The notes under the pieces were generated by a model. That model was not told where the DNA came from and did no database searches. It saw only the letters and a list, made by a program, of their open reading frames with translations. Shown in pieces: positions 18,316 through 27,301 of a stretch of 64,000 bases of DNA (position 1 is the first letter of the stretch; each line of letters opens with the position of its first letter). The position numbers and the translations under genes are program-made. The stretch comes from SZAS-103 sp038316385 (GTDB lineage Bacteria; Pseudomonadota; Gammaproteobacteria; Xanthomonadales; Xanthomonadaceae), in contig JBBQAN010000009.1 of assembly GCA_038316385.1 (NCBI GenBank), forward strand, positions 66,767-130,766, written 5' to 3'.

Positions 18316-19347
18316 TCAAAGCCTGCCTTCGCAGCGTGCGCGCAATGCTTCAACGCATTCGCCGATCAGCTTCGGGCCGCAATAGATCATCCCGGTATAG
18401 ACCTGCAGCAGTTTCGCGCCGGCGGTGATCTTCGCGACGGCATCGCCGCCGGAAAGGATGCCGCCAACGCCGATCAACGGAATTCGATCGCCCACGCGCG
18501 CGCGCAGCCGCGACAGCACGGCGGTGGATTTGGCGTACAGCGGCTTGCCGGACAAGCCGCCGGTTTCGTGTTCGAGACGATGGCCGTGGATCGCCACGCG
18601 CGAGACAGTCGTATTGGTCGCGATGATGCCGTCCACTTTGGCGTCCAGCAGGATGCGTGCGATGGAATCGATCTGCGCGTCGTCCAGATCCGGCGCGATC
18701 TTGATCAGCATCGGCGTGCGCTTGCCATGCTGTGCGGCGAACTTTTCCTGTGCTTCACGCAGCGTACCGACCAGCGCCTGCAGCGAATCATCCTGTTGCA
18801 GGTCGCGCAGTCCGGCGGTGTTCGGCGAGGAGATATTGACGGTGACGTAATCGGCCAGCGCGTACACGCGTTCGAGGCAGATGAGGTAATCATCGACGGC
18901 GCGTTCGATGGGCGTGTCGGCATTCTTGCCGATGTTGATGCCGACGATGCCACGGCGGCGCGCGCGCGCGACGTTGCGCACCAGCGCATCAACGCCATCG
19001 TTGTTGAAGCCGAGTCGATTGATCACAGCCAACTGGTCGGGCAGGCGAAACATGCGCGGTTTCGGATTGCCGGCTTGCGCGCGTGGCGTCACGGTGCCGA
19101 CTTCGACACTGCCGAAACCCAACGAGAGCAGCGCATCGACGTGGGCGCCGTTCTTGTCGAGGCCGGCCGCCAGGCCCATCGGATTGGCGAAATCCAGCCC
19201 GAACGCACGTGTCGGGAACGGTGCTGGTTGGCGTGCGAGCAACGGGTTAGCACCGCTGCGATACGCGGCCTCGATCGCTTTCAGAGCGACGCCATGCGCA
19301 GTTTCGGCATCGAGCGCGAACAGAAACGGGCGCGCGAGACCGTACAC
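18316..19347 (-). CDS. pyrD: Dihydroorotate dehydrogenase (quinone), class 2
   Basis: PyrD class 2, membrane-associated, oxidises dihydroorotate to orotate with ubiquinone in pyrimidine synthesis. The protein has 343 residues starting VYGLARPFLFALDAETAHG, the usual amphipathic membrane-binding helix. I therefore assign a GTG start at 19347, 4 bases after the stop of the DUF4190 gene. Conserved pieces are GLAAGLDKNGAHVDALLSLG, the active-site region NISSPNTAGLRDLQ, and GVGGILSGGDAVAKITAGA for FMN binding. The annotated frame extends upstream to 19488 in the DUF4190 gene, which is not family sequence. Another pyrimidine gene, pyrC, is at 50719. Confidence 0.92.
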   Translation of the reverse strand: MYGLARPFLFALDAETAHGVALKAIEAAYRSGANPLLARQPAPFPTRAFGLDFANPMGLAAGLDKNGAHVDALLSLGFGSVEVGTVTPRAQAGNPKPRMFRLPDQLAVINRLGFNNDGVDALVRNVARARRRGIVGINIGKNADTPIERAVDDYLICLERVYALADYVTVNISSPNTAGLRDLQQDDSLQALVGTLREAQEKFAAQHGKRTPMLIKIAPDLDDAQIDSIARILLDAKVDGIIATNTTVSRVAIHGHRLEHETGGLSGKPLYAKSTAVLSRLRARVGDRIPLIGVGGILSGGDAVAKITAGAKLLQVYTGMIYCGPKLIGECVEALRARCEGRL

Positions 19348-19351
19348 GCGC

Positions 19352-19651
19352 TCAGACGTGGCCGGTGTGGTGGGCGAGTGCGAGGAAGAACGCGAGGCCG
19401 CCGAAGAACAGGAAGATCGCGGCGATGATGAGCAGGAACACCAAAAGGTGGATGTAACCGAGGAACAATCCGGCGGTCGCCATTCCATCGCCGTCGAGTG
19501 CGCCTTGCGAACGCCGGATCTCGGCGCGCGCCATGTGCCCGCAGAAGATCGCGATCACCGCGCCAATGAAGGGCAGCAGCACCCACGACAAGATGCCGAA
19601 GATCAGGCTGATCATGGCGGTATTGCAGGTCTGGCGAACGGGTGTGTTCAT
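19352..19651 (-). CDS. DUF4190-like small membrane protein
   Basis: A 99-residue protein with two strong transmembrane segments (SLIFGILSWVLLPFIGAVIA and LGYIHLLVFLLIIAAIFLF) separated by a short polar loop, GHMARAEIRRS. This layout and the loop are typical of DUF4190 proteins, membrane proteins of unknown role. GGGGA lies 8 bases upstream of the ATG. It ends 4 bases before the GTG of pyrD, so pyrD translation may depend on it. Confidence 0.78.
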   Translation of the reverse strand: MNTPVRQTCNTAMISLIFGILSWVLLPFIGAVIAIFCGHMARAEIRRSQGALDGDGMATAGLFLGYIHLLVFLLIIAAIFLFFGGLAFFLALAHHTGHV

Positions 19652-19677
19652 GCGGATTCCCCAAAGGACTGATGCGA

Positions 19678-21243
19678 TCAGAAATCGAACTTGATGCCCT
19701 GCGCCAGCGGCATCGAATCCGAATAATTGATCGTGTTGGTCTGCCGGCGCATGTAAGCCTTCCACGCATCCGAGCCGGATTCGCGACCGCCGCCGGTTTC
19801 CTTCTCGCCGCCGAACGCGCCGCCGATCTCCGCACCGGACGTGCCGATGTTGACGTTGGCGATGCCGCAATCCGAGCCGGCTGCAGACAGGAATGCTTCG
19901 GCCGTCTTGAGATTGGTCGTGAAGATCGACGACGACAATCCCTGCGGCACCGCGTTCTGTACCTGGAGAGCTTCATCGAGCGTCTTGAACTTCATCACGT
20001 AGAGGATCGGCGCGAAGGTTTCGGTCTGCACGACTTCGGCATCGTTGGTCAGGCCGGTGATGATGGTCGGCAGCACGAAGTTGCCCTTGCCCTCGATCGC
20101 CGCGCCGCCGCTGGCGACGGTGCCGCCGCTGGCCTTGGCCCTGGCGATAGCTGAAAGATATCCCTTCACCGCGTCCTGGCTGTTGAGCGGGCCCATCAGG
20201 TTGGCCGCATCGGTGGGGTCGCCGATCTTCTTCTCGACCTGCGCGAAGGCGGCGACGAGTTTTGCCAGAACGTCGTCGTAGATTGCTTCCTGCACGAACA
20301 GGCGGCGCGTGGTGGTGCAGCGCTGGCCGGCGGTGCCAACGGCACCGAACACGATCGCTGGAATGGCCAGTTTCAGGTCCGCGGTTTCATCGACGATGAT
20401 CGCGTTGTTGCCGCCGAGTTCGAGCAACGAACGGCCCATGCGATTGGCAACGCGTTCGCCGACATTGCGACCGATTTTCGTCGAGCCGGTAAAGCTGATC
20501 AGCGGGATGCGCTTGTCATCCACGAAACCTTGCGCGAGATCGGTGCCGGCATCGTTGAACAGGAAGAACAGGTCGGGGAAGCCGCCGTCCTTCAGCGCGT
20601 CGTTGCAGATCTTCATCGATGCGATCGCCGACAGCGGTGTTTTCGGCGATGGCTTCCAGATCGAGATGTCGCCGCAGATCGCCGCGACGAACGAATTCCA
20701 TGCCCACACTGCGACCGGAAAATTGAACGCACTGATGATGCCGACCAAACCGATCGGATGCCATTGCTCGTACATGCGATGGCCCGGTCGCTCGCTGTGC
20801 ATGGTCAGGCCGTAAAGCTGGCGCGACAGGCCGACGGAGAACTCGCCGATGTCGATCATTTCCTGCACTTCGCCGTCGCCTTCGGGTTTGGACTTGCCCA
20901 TTTCCAGCGCGACCAGCGAACCGAGCGCGTCCTTGTGCTTGCGCAACGCGTCGGCGCACAGGCGGATCGCTTCGCCGCGACGCGGTGCCGGCGTGGTGCG
21001 CCAGATCGCAAACGCTTCCCGCGCGCGCCCGACGATGGTGTCGTAATCCGATTGCGAGGACGCATGCACGCGGGCGAGCACGTCACCGGTGGCCGGATTG
21101 ACCGGCTCGATGATGCCGGCGTCGCTGGTCTTCGACCATTCACCGCGACCGAGGTAGGTTCCGGATTCGTCGGCACCTAGGCCGAGGGCGGAAAGGACGG
21201 GATGGATGGCGGCGTTGGAATGAGTGTCGAGCTGGGCGTTCAT
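19678..21243 (-). CDS. ALDH7 family aldehyde dehydrogenase (antiquitin type)
   Basis: A 521-residue ALDH7 enzyme. The family oxidises alpha-aminoadipate semialdehyde (in equilibrium with piperideine-6-carboxylate) in lysine catabolism. The catalytic Cys lies in GTAGQRCTTTRRL, the Glu in LLELGGNNAII, and the NAD-binding motif in SFTGSTKIGR. The extended N-terminus and the C-terminal EIGGAFGGEKETGGGRESGS are characteristic of the antiquitin branch. Starts MNAQLDTHSNAAIHPVLSAL. Just upstream is the tRNA-Arg gene. Other lysine-degradation genes are not in the window, so the physiological substrate stays an inference. Confidence 0.88.
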   Translation of the reverse strand: MNAQLDTHSNAAIHPVLSALGLGADESGTYLGRGEWSKTSDAGIIEPVNPATGDVLARVHASSQSDYDTIVGRAREAFAIWRTTPAPRRGEAIRLCADALRKHKDALGSLVALEMGKSKPEGDGEVQEMIDIGEFSVGLSRQLYGLTMHSERPGHRMYEQWHPIGLVGIISAFNFPVAVWAWNSFVAAICGDISIWKPSPKTPLSAIASMKICNDALKDGGFPDLFFLFNDAGTDLAQGFVDDKRIPLISFTGSTKIGRNVGERVANRMGRSLLELGGNNAIIVDETADLKLAIPAIVFGAVGTAGQRCTTTRRLFVQEAIYDDVLAKLVAAFAQVEKKIGDPTDAANLMGPLNSQDAVKGYLSAIARAKASGGTVASGGAAIEGKGNFVLPTIITGLTNDAEVVQTETFAPILYVMKFKTLDEALQVQNAVPQGLSSSIFTTNLKTAEAFLSAAGSDCGIANVNIGTSGAEIGGAFGGEKETGGGRESGSDAWKAYMRRQTNTINYSDSMPLAQGIKFDF

Positions 21244-21303
21244 GGTTGTTCCTGATGGCTGAAAATCATGCGGAAGGCGCCTGCGGACTGGCGCACAAAC
21301 ATC

Positions 21304-21380
21304 TGGCGACCCCGACAGGATTTGAACCTGTGACCTCGCCCTTAGGAGGGGCGCGCTCTATCCAGCTGAGCTACGGGGCC
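21304..21380 (-). tRNA. tRNA-Arg (anticodon CCT)
   Basis: Minus-strand cloverleaf of 77 bases with CCA encoded. The acceptor arms are GGCCCCG and CGGGGTC, the D arm is GCTC...GAGC, the anticodon stem is CGCCC/GGGCG with loop CTCCTAA giving anticodon CCT (reads AGG), and the T arm is ACAGG-TTCAAAT-CCTGT. A decayed copy of its 5' end and upstream flank lies at about 21498-21540. The tRNA lies between the ALDH7 gene and the DUF1993 gene. Confidence 0.95.
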
Positions 21381-21458
21381 AAGAGTTGCAATTATCGCAG
21401 GAACCGTCCTTGGTGATCCGTTCGCTCGCCATCCATGGCTCCCCAGATTCGCTCACGC

Positions 21459-21477
21459 GAATGTCCACTGGACATTC
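21459..21477. repeat. 19-base palindrome with nested outer arms
   Basis: GAATGTCCACTGGACATTC is a perfect 19-base palindrome centred on C21468. Outside it GATTCGC (21446-21452) pairs with GCGAATC (21488-21494), so a longer imperfect hairpin spans 21446-21494. It lies between the intact tRNA-Arg and the truncated tRNA copy and could be the remains of an inserted element, a processing signal or a terminator. Confidence 0.6.
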
Positions 21478-21497
21478 ACAACCGTTCGCGAATCCAC

Positions 21498-21540
21498 CAA
21501 CTGAGCTACGGGGCCAGTACACGTAATTATCGCAAGTAAC
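21498..21540 (-). pseudogene. Relic of a second tRNA-Arg 5' half
   Basis: On the minus strand this stretch contains GGCCCCGTAGCTCAG, identical to the first 15 bases of the intact tRNA-Arg. It also shares the upstream flank (both copies have AATTATCGCA a short distance 5' of the tRNA start). After TTGG the sequence no longer folds as a tRNA: no anticodon or T arm. It reads as a tandem tRNA gene that lost its 3' half, or a partial duplication made by an integration event. Confidence 0.65.
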
Positions 21541-21662
21541 CGACCCGGCTGTCGCATGTGACGCAATTCGCGGCTGCAATGCGGTTGATTCGATATCGGC
21601 AACTCATCGCGAATGTCATGAAGAAGTGGGATCATCTGGCCTCCCGATCCGAGGTAATCGCC

Positions 21663-22166
21663 ATGCATGTCGCCATTTTCGAAGCTGCCGTTACCATTCC
21701 GCTGCGAATGCTGCACAACCTTGATGCGATCCTGGACAAGGCCGCCGCAGACATCGCCGCCGGCAAACTTGACGAGGAAGCCGTGCTGCGCGCCAGGCTT
21801 GCGCCGGACATGTTCGACTTCACCCGGCAGGTGCAACTGGCCACCGATTTCGTCAAAAGCCCCGCCGCGCGGCTGGCCGGAGTCGAAGTGCCGAAGTTTC
21901 CCGATGAGGAAACCACGCTGGCCGCGTTGAAGACGCGCATCGCGAGCATTGCGGACTTCGTGCGGGGATTCAAGCCGGGGCAATTCGAGGGTGCCGCAGA
22001 ACGTCAAATCGTGATCCCGATGCGCGACCGCACGCTGGAATTGATTGGACAGAATTACCTGCTGGGCTTCGCGCAGCCGAATTTCTATTTTCACTACACC
22101 ACTGCGTACGCGATCCTGCGCCACCTGGGCGTCGAGATTGGCAAGAAAGACTTCATGGGGGGATGA
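21663..22166 (+). CDS. DUF1993 family protein
   Basis: A 167-residue soluble protein beginning MHVAIFEAAVTIPLRMLHNL, with LARLAPDMFDFTRQVQLATD-like family sequence, DRTLELIGQNYLLGF and a C-terminal FYFHYTTAYAILRHLGVEIG. These match DUF1993, a widespread alpha-helical family with a DinB-like four-helix layout and unknown function. The open frame starts upstream at 21558, but GAGGTAATCGCC before the ATG at 21663 and the family-like N-terminus fix the start. Downstream is the hairpin repeat array. Confidence 0.82.
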   Translation: MHVAIFEAAVTIPLRMLHNLDAILDKAAADIAAGKLDEEAVLRARLAPDMFDFTRQVQLATDFVKSPAARLAGVEVPKFPDEETTLAALKTRIASIADFVRGFKPGQFEGAAERQIVIPMRDRTLELIGQNYLLGFAQPNFYFHYTTAYAILRHLGVEIGKKDFMGG

Positions 22167-22192
22167 AGGACGTTTGCGAGCCATAGGCTCGC

Positions 22193-22423
22193 GGCCTGAA
22201 GAACGCCCGACGGCTGCGCCGGGCTGGGAGTTGAGCCACGCGCACGATTTCCCACAGGTAGATCGTGGGCCTGAAGAGCGCCCGACGGCTACGCCGCGGG
22301 CTGGTAGTTGAGCCGCGCACACGATCTTGCCACCGGTAGATCGTGGGCCTGAAGAGCGCCCGACGGCTACGCCGGCGGGCCGGGAGTTGAGCCGCGCTCA
22401 GATCTGCCAGTGACAGATCGTGC
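22193..22423. repeat. Three-copy 75-78 bp hairpin repeat
   Basis: Three direct repeats start at 22193, 22268 and 22346, each opening GGCCTGAAGA(A/G)CGCCCGACGG and ending near GTAGATCGTG. Each unit has two inverted repeats: one around CGGCTACGCCG and one pairing ACGATCT with AGATCGT. The copies are adjacent without unique spacers, so this is a REP/BIME-like array rather than CRISPR. It lies between the DUF1993 gene and the cNMP/DUF1003 gene, both on the plus strand. It may act as transcript insulation or as a gyrase/REP-type site. Conservation among copies (roughly 85-90 percent by eye) indicates recent amplification. Confidence 0.8.
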
Positions 22424-22491
22424 AGCGAACGCTGGCACGCGACAAGCCCCACAACCGCTACACTCTGCGCGCTGCCACGGGGAGGTGCGTA

Positions 22492-23349
22492 ATGCCATGT
22501 GATCCGCAGATGCTGGGCAATGTCGAGTTGTTCGCTCACCTGACCGATGAGGATCGGCACAGCCTGGCGGATGTGATCGATCGCCGTCTGCTTGCGGCGG
22601 GGGAGACGCTGTTCAACGCCGGCGATTCCGGCGACTCGCTGTTCGTGGTGCAGTCGGGCCAGATCGAACTCTTCATCAAGGATACTGTCGGGCAAAAAAT
22701 CGTGTTGACCGTGTCCGACGTCGGCGACGTTTTCGGCGAATTGTCGTTGCTCGACCAGGGCGCGCGCACTGCCACGGCGGTCGCGCTGGTCGATACCGAA
22801 TTGCTCGAACTCGACCGCGACGATCTGCTGTTGCTGTTCGGCAAGCGCCCTGAAGCGGCGCTCGGCCTGCTCGCCGCGATGGGCCACATGACTCGCAAGG
22901 CGGATGCGCTGCTGCGCACGCGGGTGTCGCGCAATGCCAATGAGGAGGCCGAAGAACAACGCGGCGTCGTCCTGCGCATCGCCGACTGGGTGTCTTGGTT
23001 CAGTGGCAGCATGGTGTTCCTGGCCATCCACGGAGTCTGGTTCATCGCGTGGATACTGATCAATACGGGCGCGATCGGCATCCAGGCATTCGATCCATAT
23101 CCGTACGGCTTGTTGACGATGATTGTGTCGCTGGAAGCGATTTTTCTATCCTGCATTGTGTTGATCAGCCAGAACCGGCAGGCACAGAAAGACCGCGTGC
23201 GCTCCGACATCGAATACGAGGTCAACATCAAGGCCGAACTCGAAGTCGCGCACCTGCATGAGAAGACTGATCAGATTTATTCCGCGATGCACGAGCACTT
23301 CGCGAAGATGCAGAAGGCGATGGCGTCGAAGCGCAATCCAGTCCCTTGA
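22492..23349 (+). CDS. Cyclic nucleotide-binding and DUF1003 protein
   Basis: A 285-residue protein. The first about 140 residues form a cNMP-binding (CAP-like) beta roll (GDSGDSLFVVQSGQIELF, FGELSLLDQGARTATAVAL), where the phosphate-binding cassette GELSLLDxGxRTATA is intact. Then come a short linker and a DUF1003 membrane part with two transmembrane helices (MVFLAIHGVWFIAWILI and LTMIVSLEAIFLSCIVLIS) and a C-terminal helix. The ATG at 22492 has GGAGGTG six bases upstream. It is likely a membrane sensor that responds to a cyclic nucleotide; the output is unknown. Confidence 0.85.
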   Translation: MPCDPQMLGNVELFAHLTDEDRHSLADVIDRRLLAAGETLFNAGDSGDSLFVVQSGQIELFIKDTVGQKIVLTVSDVGDVFGELSLLDQGARTATAVALVDTELLELDRDDLLLLFGKRPEAALGLLAAMGHMTRKADALLRTRVSRNANEEAEEQRGVVLRIADWVSWFSGSMVFLAIHGVWFIAWILINTGAIGIQAFDPYPYGLLTMIVSLEAIFLSCIVLISQNRQAQKDRVRSDIEYEVNIKAELEVAHLHEKTDQIYSAMHEHFAKMQKAMASKRNPVP

Positions 23350-23520
23350 TCGACTGTCGAACTGGACCACTCGCAAGCGTGACCGCGACTGAAGTCGCCG
23401 AGCTTCAGTCGATCGATTGCATCACAGAGTCGCAACGCTCGCTCAAGCCTTCGCCGAGCGTTGCGCGCGGCGCGCGCCTACGCTCGCGGCCGCAGATAAT
23501 CCGTCCGGTGCCTGGTTGGC
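23350..23520. terminator. Two hairpins between convergent genes
   Basis: The gap between the cNMP/DUF1003 gene and the S9 peptidase gene holds two strong inverted repeats. CGACTGAAG (23386-23394) pairs with CTTCAGTCG (23403-23411). CGCAACGCTCG (23431-23441) pairs perfectly with CGAGCGTTGCG (23455-23465). Neither is followed by a long T-tract. They are best read as bidirectional terminators for the convergent genes. Confidence 0.55.
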
Positions 23521-25590
23521 TTAGTTCAGGTGTTGCGTCATCCAGCCGACCCAGCGTCGATACACATCGGTTGTGCGCACGATGTCCTGCGGAAAATGGG
23601 TATCGGCTGGATACGCGTAGAACTCCACCGGAACGCCGTTGTCGCGCAGCGCGTGAAACCATTCATAGCTGTTGATCAGCGGCACGTTGGGATCGCCGAC
23701 ATCGCCCATGATCAGGGTCGGCGCGGTGACGTTGTGCGCAAATGCGATCGGCGATTGCTCGCGCCAGATGTCGCGATCCTTCGCCGTCCACGGCGAGCCG
23801 CCGAAGAAATAAGTGTCGCCGGCCTGGTAGTAGGACACGGTGTAATCCATCACCCAGTCGGTCAGCGCCGCGCCGGCGACTGCCGCTTTCCAGTTCTGGT
23901 AATGGCCGGTAAGCCACGTCGTCATGTAACCGCCGTAAGACCAGCCCGACACACCGATGCGCTGCAAGTCGACGATGCCCAGCTTCTGTACTGCAGCTAC
24001 GCCCGCCATCACGTCCTTGCCCGGGCCGTCGCCGGTGTCACGGAAGATTGCGTGCTGATACGCATCGCCGAGATTCGTGCTGCCGCGATAATTGGGATTG
24101 AACACAATAAAACCCGCCGCTGCGAGCAATTGCGTGAGCGGCGTGAAATGCTCGGTGGAAGCCGATTCCGGGCCGCCATGGATGACCAGGACGAGCGGGT
24201 AAGTTTTGCCTTTCTCGAATCCGACCGGATAGGTCAGCACGCCGTCTTCCTTGAAACCGTCCGAACCCTGCCATGCGATGGATTTGCTGCGCCCGAGTGC
24301 AAGCTCGCTCACGAACGCATTCACTTGCGTGAGCTGGCGCGGTTTGGCTGTGACCGAATCGAGCACAAACAACTCGCCCGAGCGCGTCGCGGTGCTGCCA
24401 ATGAAGGCAATCGCACCGGTGCTCGCCACGCTCAGATCGGCACTGGCTTCGACATCGCCAAGATCGAGCTTCTGCGCCGCGCCATCGAGCGGCTGCCGCC
24501 AAAATACCGAATGCGTGCCTTCGTCACCGGCCAGCAGCAAACCATTCCCGTGCGGCAGCCATGCGTACTGATTGAAATTGCGAGCCAGCGTCGCAGTGAT
24601 GTCGCGCGCGTTGCCATCTTCCTGCACGTACACCGCGTTGCCGTTGTTCTGATCGCCACCGCGCGGACGCGAAAACGCGAGCGCACCGCTGTCCGGCGCA
24701 TAGATCGCGTGCGTCGCGCCTTCCGCTGTTACCAGAGTGCGCGGCTCGCCGCCAGCGACATCCACTGCGGCGATCATCGAGTGGAACGATGGCCCCCAAT
24801 ACGCATTCGGGAATTTCGTGAACGCGATGCTGCGGCCGTCTGCACTCCACGCCGGCGTCGGCGCATCGTCCTGCTGATCCGTTTGCAGGCTGTATGCGCC
24901 CTGGGTGAGCCGCTTCGCCGCACCGCCAGCGCTGGACACGACCCACAGATGGCAAGGAGTGAGTGCCGCGCGCAGCAGGAAGTTGTTGTCGGTGACCTGA
25001 AACGCATCATCGTGGTTCTTGATCGCTTTCTGATTGGCCGGATCGTCGGCGGCGACAAAGGCAATCTGTTTGCCGTCCGGACTCCAGCTGAAACCTTCGA
25101 CGCCGTGTTTCGTTTTGGTGAGCCGCAACGCGTCGCCGCCGTTCATCGGCATGACGAAAATCTGATCCTGCGGCTCGTCGGAATCATCGTCTTTCTTCGA
25201 GTCTTTGGCATCGTCTTTGGAATCGTCCTTCGCATCCGTATCGTCGGCGGGCGTAGTGTCCTTGGCGACGAAGGCCAGCCGCGTTCCATCCGGAGACCAC
25301 CTTGGCGACGAGAGATCCGCACGATGCAGGGTCAACGCGCGCCGCGTGCCAGTTGCGACGTCAACCAGATCGAGTTCCTGCACGGACTTGTCCGTTTTCC
25401 AGTTCGGCGTGCCAACGATCACCGCGATGCGCTTGCCATCGGGCGAAATATGCGGTTCGCTCAAACTCACGATCCGGCGCAGATCTTCGAGCTGGAATGC
25501 CGGCGCGCTTGCGACTGCGGCGTGGCTCGCCAGCAACATCGCTGCGGTGATGCAACCGATTGCGCAAACGATTGGGGCTGCGGATTTCAT
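23521..25590 (-). CDS. S9 family peptidase (acylaminoacyl-peptidase/DPP-like)
   Basis: A secreted serine peptidase of 689 residues. The N-terminal signal peptide is MKSAAPIVCAIGCITAAMLL and onward to ASA. A WD/beta-propeller follows, with repeated SPDGKRIAVI and SPDGTRLAFVA units. A strongly acidic Asp/Lys insertion near residues 110-145 is unusual in length. The C-terminal alpha/beta hydrolase has GVSGWSYGGYMTTWL with Ser near 551, GDVGDPNVPLINS carrying the Asp region, and YPADTHFP with the His. The start at 25590 is chosen over the long upstream frame because it begins the signal peptide. It is convergent with the cNMP/DUF1003 gene and divergent from the RNB gene. Confidence 0.88.
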   Translation of the reverse strand: MKSAAPIVCAIGCITAAMLLASHAAVASAPAFQLEDLRRIVSLSEPHISPDGKRIAVIVGTPNWKTDKSVQELDLVDVATGTRRALTLHRADLSSPRWSPDGTRLAFVAKDTTPADDTDAKDDSKDDAKDSKKDDDSDEPQDQIFVMPMNGGDALRLTKTKHGVEGFSWSPDGKQIAFVAADDPANQKAIKNHDDAFQVTDNNFLLRAALTPCHLWVVSSAGGAAKRLTQGAYSLQTDQQDDAPTPAWSADGRSIAFTKFPNAYWGPSFHSMIAAVDVAGGEPRTLVTAEGATHAIYAPDSGALAFSRPRGGDQNNGNAVYVQEDGNARDITATLARNFNQYAWLPHGNGLLLAGDEGTHSVFWRQPLDGAAQKLDLGDVEASADLSVASTGAIAFIGSTATRSGELFVLDSVTAKPRQLTQVNAFVSELALGRSKSIAWQGSDGFKEDGVLTYPVGFEKGKTYPLVLVIHGGPESASTEHFTPLTQLLAAAGFIVFNPNYRGSTNLGDAYQHAIFRDTGDGPGKDVMAGVAAVQKLGIVDLQRIGVSGWSYGGYMTTWLTGHYQNWKAAVAGAALTDWVMDYTVSYYQAGDTYFFGGSPWTAKDRDIWREQSPIAFAHNVTAPTLIMGDVGDPNVPLINSYEWFHALRDNGVPVEFYAYPADTHFPQDIVRTTDVYRRWVGWMTQHLN

Positions 25591-25753
25591 CAGACTGCTC
25601 CACGAACTTAACGATCGGCGGCACGCACTCGCCGGCCGAGTGTACCGGAGGCCGCAACGTGGCTCACCACGACGCATGTATATTCTGCACAGTCGCGCAG
25701 CGACTGGGTCGTAGCGTCGACGCGACCAGCAAGCCATGGAATGAGGACCGCAC

Positions 25754-27250
25754 ATGCCGACTACCCGCATCATCCGCACTCCGTCTTCCGACGATTCCAC
25801 GCTCAATGACGGCGTCGCCCAGATCGTGCGCGAACTGCGATTACCGACCGCGTTTTCGCCGGAAATCGTAGCCGCCGCTGCACAGGCCGCCGCCAACCCG
25901 CGTCTGCCGGATCTGGATCGCACCGACATCGCATTGATCACGATCGATCCGCCCGGTTCGATGGATCTGGATCAGGCGATGTTCCTCGAACGCAGCGCCA
26001 GCGGTTACCGCGTGTATTACGCGATCGCCGACGTGGCCGCATTCGTGGTCGCTGGCGATGCGATTGATGTTGAAGCCAATCGGCGCGGCGAGACGCTTTA
26101 CGGCGCGATATCGACGATTCCACTGTATCCGAAGTCGCTGTGCGAAGGCGCGGCATCGCTGCTGCCCGAGCAACTGCGACCGGCGATTTTCTGGACGATC
26201 GATCTGGATGCGGCCGGCGAAATCGCAGCGATCGATGTACGCCGCGCGCGTGTCAAGAGTCGCGCCAAATGCGACTACGCAAGCGTGCAGCAAGCCATCG
26301 ACGCCGGCGTCGCCGATCCGATGTGGGGTGTGTTGCGCGAGATCGGGGGCTTGCGCCAACAACTCGAACAAAAACGCGGCGGCGTGAATCTCGCGCTGCC
26401 GGCAGTCGAGATCGACAATGTCGATGGGCAATGGTCGCTCGCATATCGCGTCAATCACCCGGTCGAGGACTGGAATGCGCAAATCTCCTTGCTGACTGGC
26501 ATGGCGGCCGCACGCTTGATGGTGCAGGGCAAGGTCGGCATCTTGCGCACGTTGCCGCCGCCCGATCCGCAATCGATCGCGCGCCTGCGGTTGACCGCGC
26601 AAGCGCTGGATATCGCGTGGCCGGATGCGCTGAGTTATCCAGATTTCATTCGCTCGCTCGATCCAGCAAAGACCAGACATGTCGCGATGATGATGGCGTG
26701 CACCACGGTATTGCGCGGCGCGGGCTATGCGGCATTCAACGGATCGCTGCCCGCCCAGCCGTTGCATTCGGCGATCGCGGCCGAGTACGCGCATGTGACC
26801 GCGCCGATGCGGCGGCTGGTGGATCGCTACGCGAGCGAGGTATGCGTCGCGTTGTGCGCACGGCAGCCGGTGCCGCAGTGGACGCTGAATGCGCTGCCGG
26901 GAGTGCCCGCGATAATGGATGCATCCGACCGTCGCGCGCACACCTTCGAGCGCGCGGTGATCGATTTGGCTGAGGCGGTGATTCTTGCTCCGCATATCGG
27001 CGAGAGCTTCGATGGCGCGATCGTCGAAGTCATGCACGCCAGCGAAGGATATGGCGGAGCAGGGCGCGCACCGCGCAACGCCGGTAGCAACGACGGCGAT
27101 GCCCATAGCGGCATCGTGATGCTGCGCGATCCCGCCATCGAAGCGCGCGTCACCTCATCGTCCGATTTGCCACTCGGCGCGGATGTCACCGTCAAACTTG
27201 TAGAAGCCGATCCGTCGCGTCGTTCGACGCGGTTCGAGCTTGCAAGGTAG
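25754..27250 (+). CDS. RNB-domain ribonuclease without cold-shock domains
   Basis: A 498-residue protein with an RNase II/R-type RNB catalytic core. The N-terminal 60 residues are followed by DRTDIALITIDPPGSMDLDQAM, whose Asp residues match the metal site, and a core with VYYAIADVAAFV and YAHVTAPMRRLVDRY. A C-terminal S1-like region ends LGADVTVKLVEADPSRRS. It lacks the two cold-shock domains at the front of RNase II, so it belongs with the shorter RNB proteins (VacB-like, exact role unclear). ATG at 25754 has GAGGA nine bases before it. The left end of the integrated element begins shortly downstream. Confidence 0.85.
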   Translation: MPTTRIIRTPSSDDSTLNDGVAQIVRELRLPTAFSPEIVAAAAQAAANPRLPDLDRTDIALITIDPPGSMDLDQAMFLERSASGYRVYYAIADVAAFVVAGDAIDVEANRRGETLYGAISTIPLYPKSLCEGAASLLPEQLRPAIFWTIDLDAAGEIAAIDVRRARVKSRAKCDYASVQQAIDAGVADPMWGVLREIGGLRQQLEQKRGGVNLALPAVEIDNVDGQWSLAYRVNHPVEDWNAQISLLTGMAAARLMVQGKVGILRTLPPPDPQSIARLRLTAQALDIAWPDALSYPDFIRSLDPAKTRHVAMMMACTTVLRGAGYAAFNGSLPAQPLHSAIAAEYAHVTAPMRRLVDRYASEVCVALCARQPVPQWTLNALPGVPAIMDASDRRAHTFERAVIDLAEAVILAPHIGESFDGAIVEVMHASEGYGGAGRAPRNAGSNDGDAHSGIVMLRDPAIEARVTSSSDLPLGADVTVKLVEADPSRRSTRFELAR

Positions 27251-27301
27251 AGCGTTGAGCTTCCAACAACCGACGTACCAGTGCTGATAGTTACGCATGA
27301 A

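Noticed and set aside
22193..22423. CRISPR array
   Set aside because: Repeat units are 75-78 bp and abut each other with no unique spacers of similar length; only three copies and no cas genes.
23530..25611. 693-codon plus-strand frame opposite the S9 peptidase
   Set aside because: The minus strand encodes a clear signal peptide, propeller and hydrolase; the plus frame has none.
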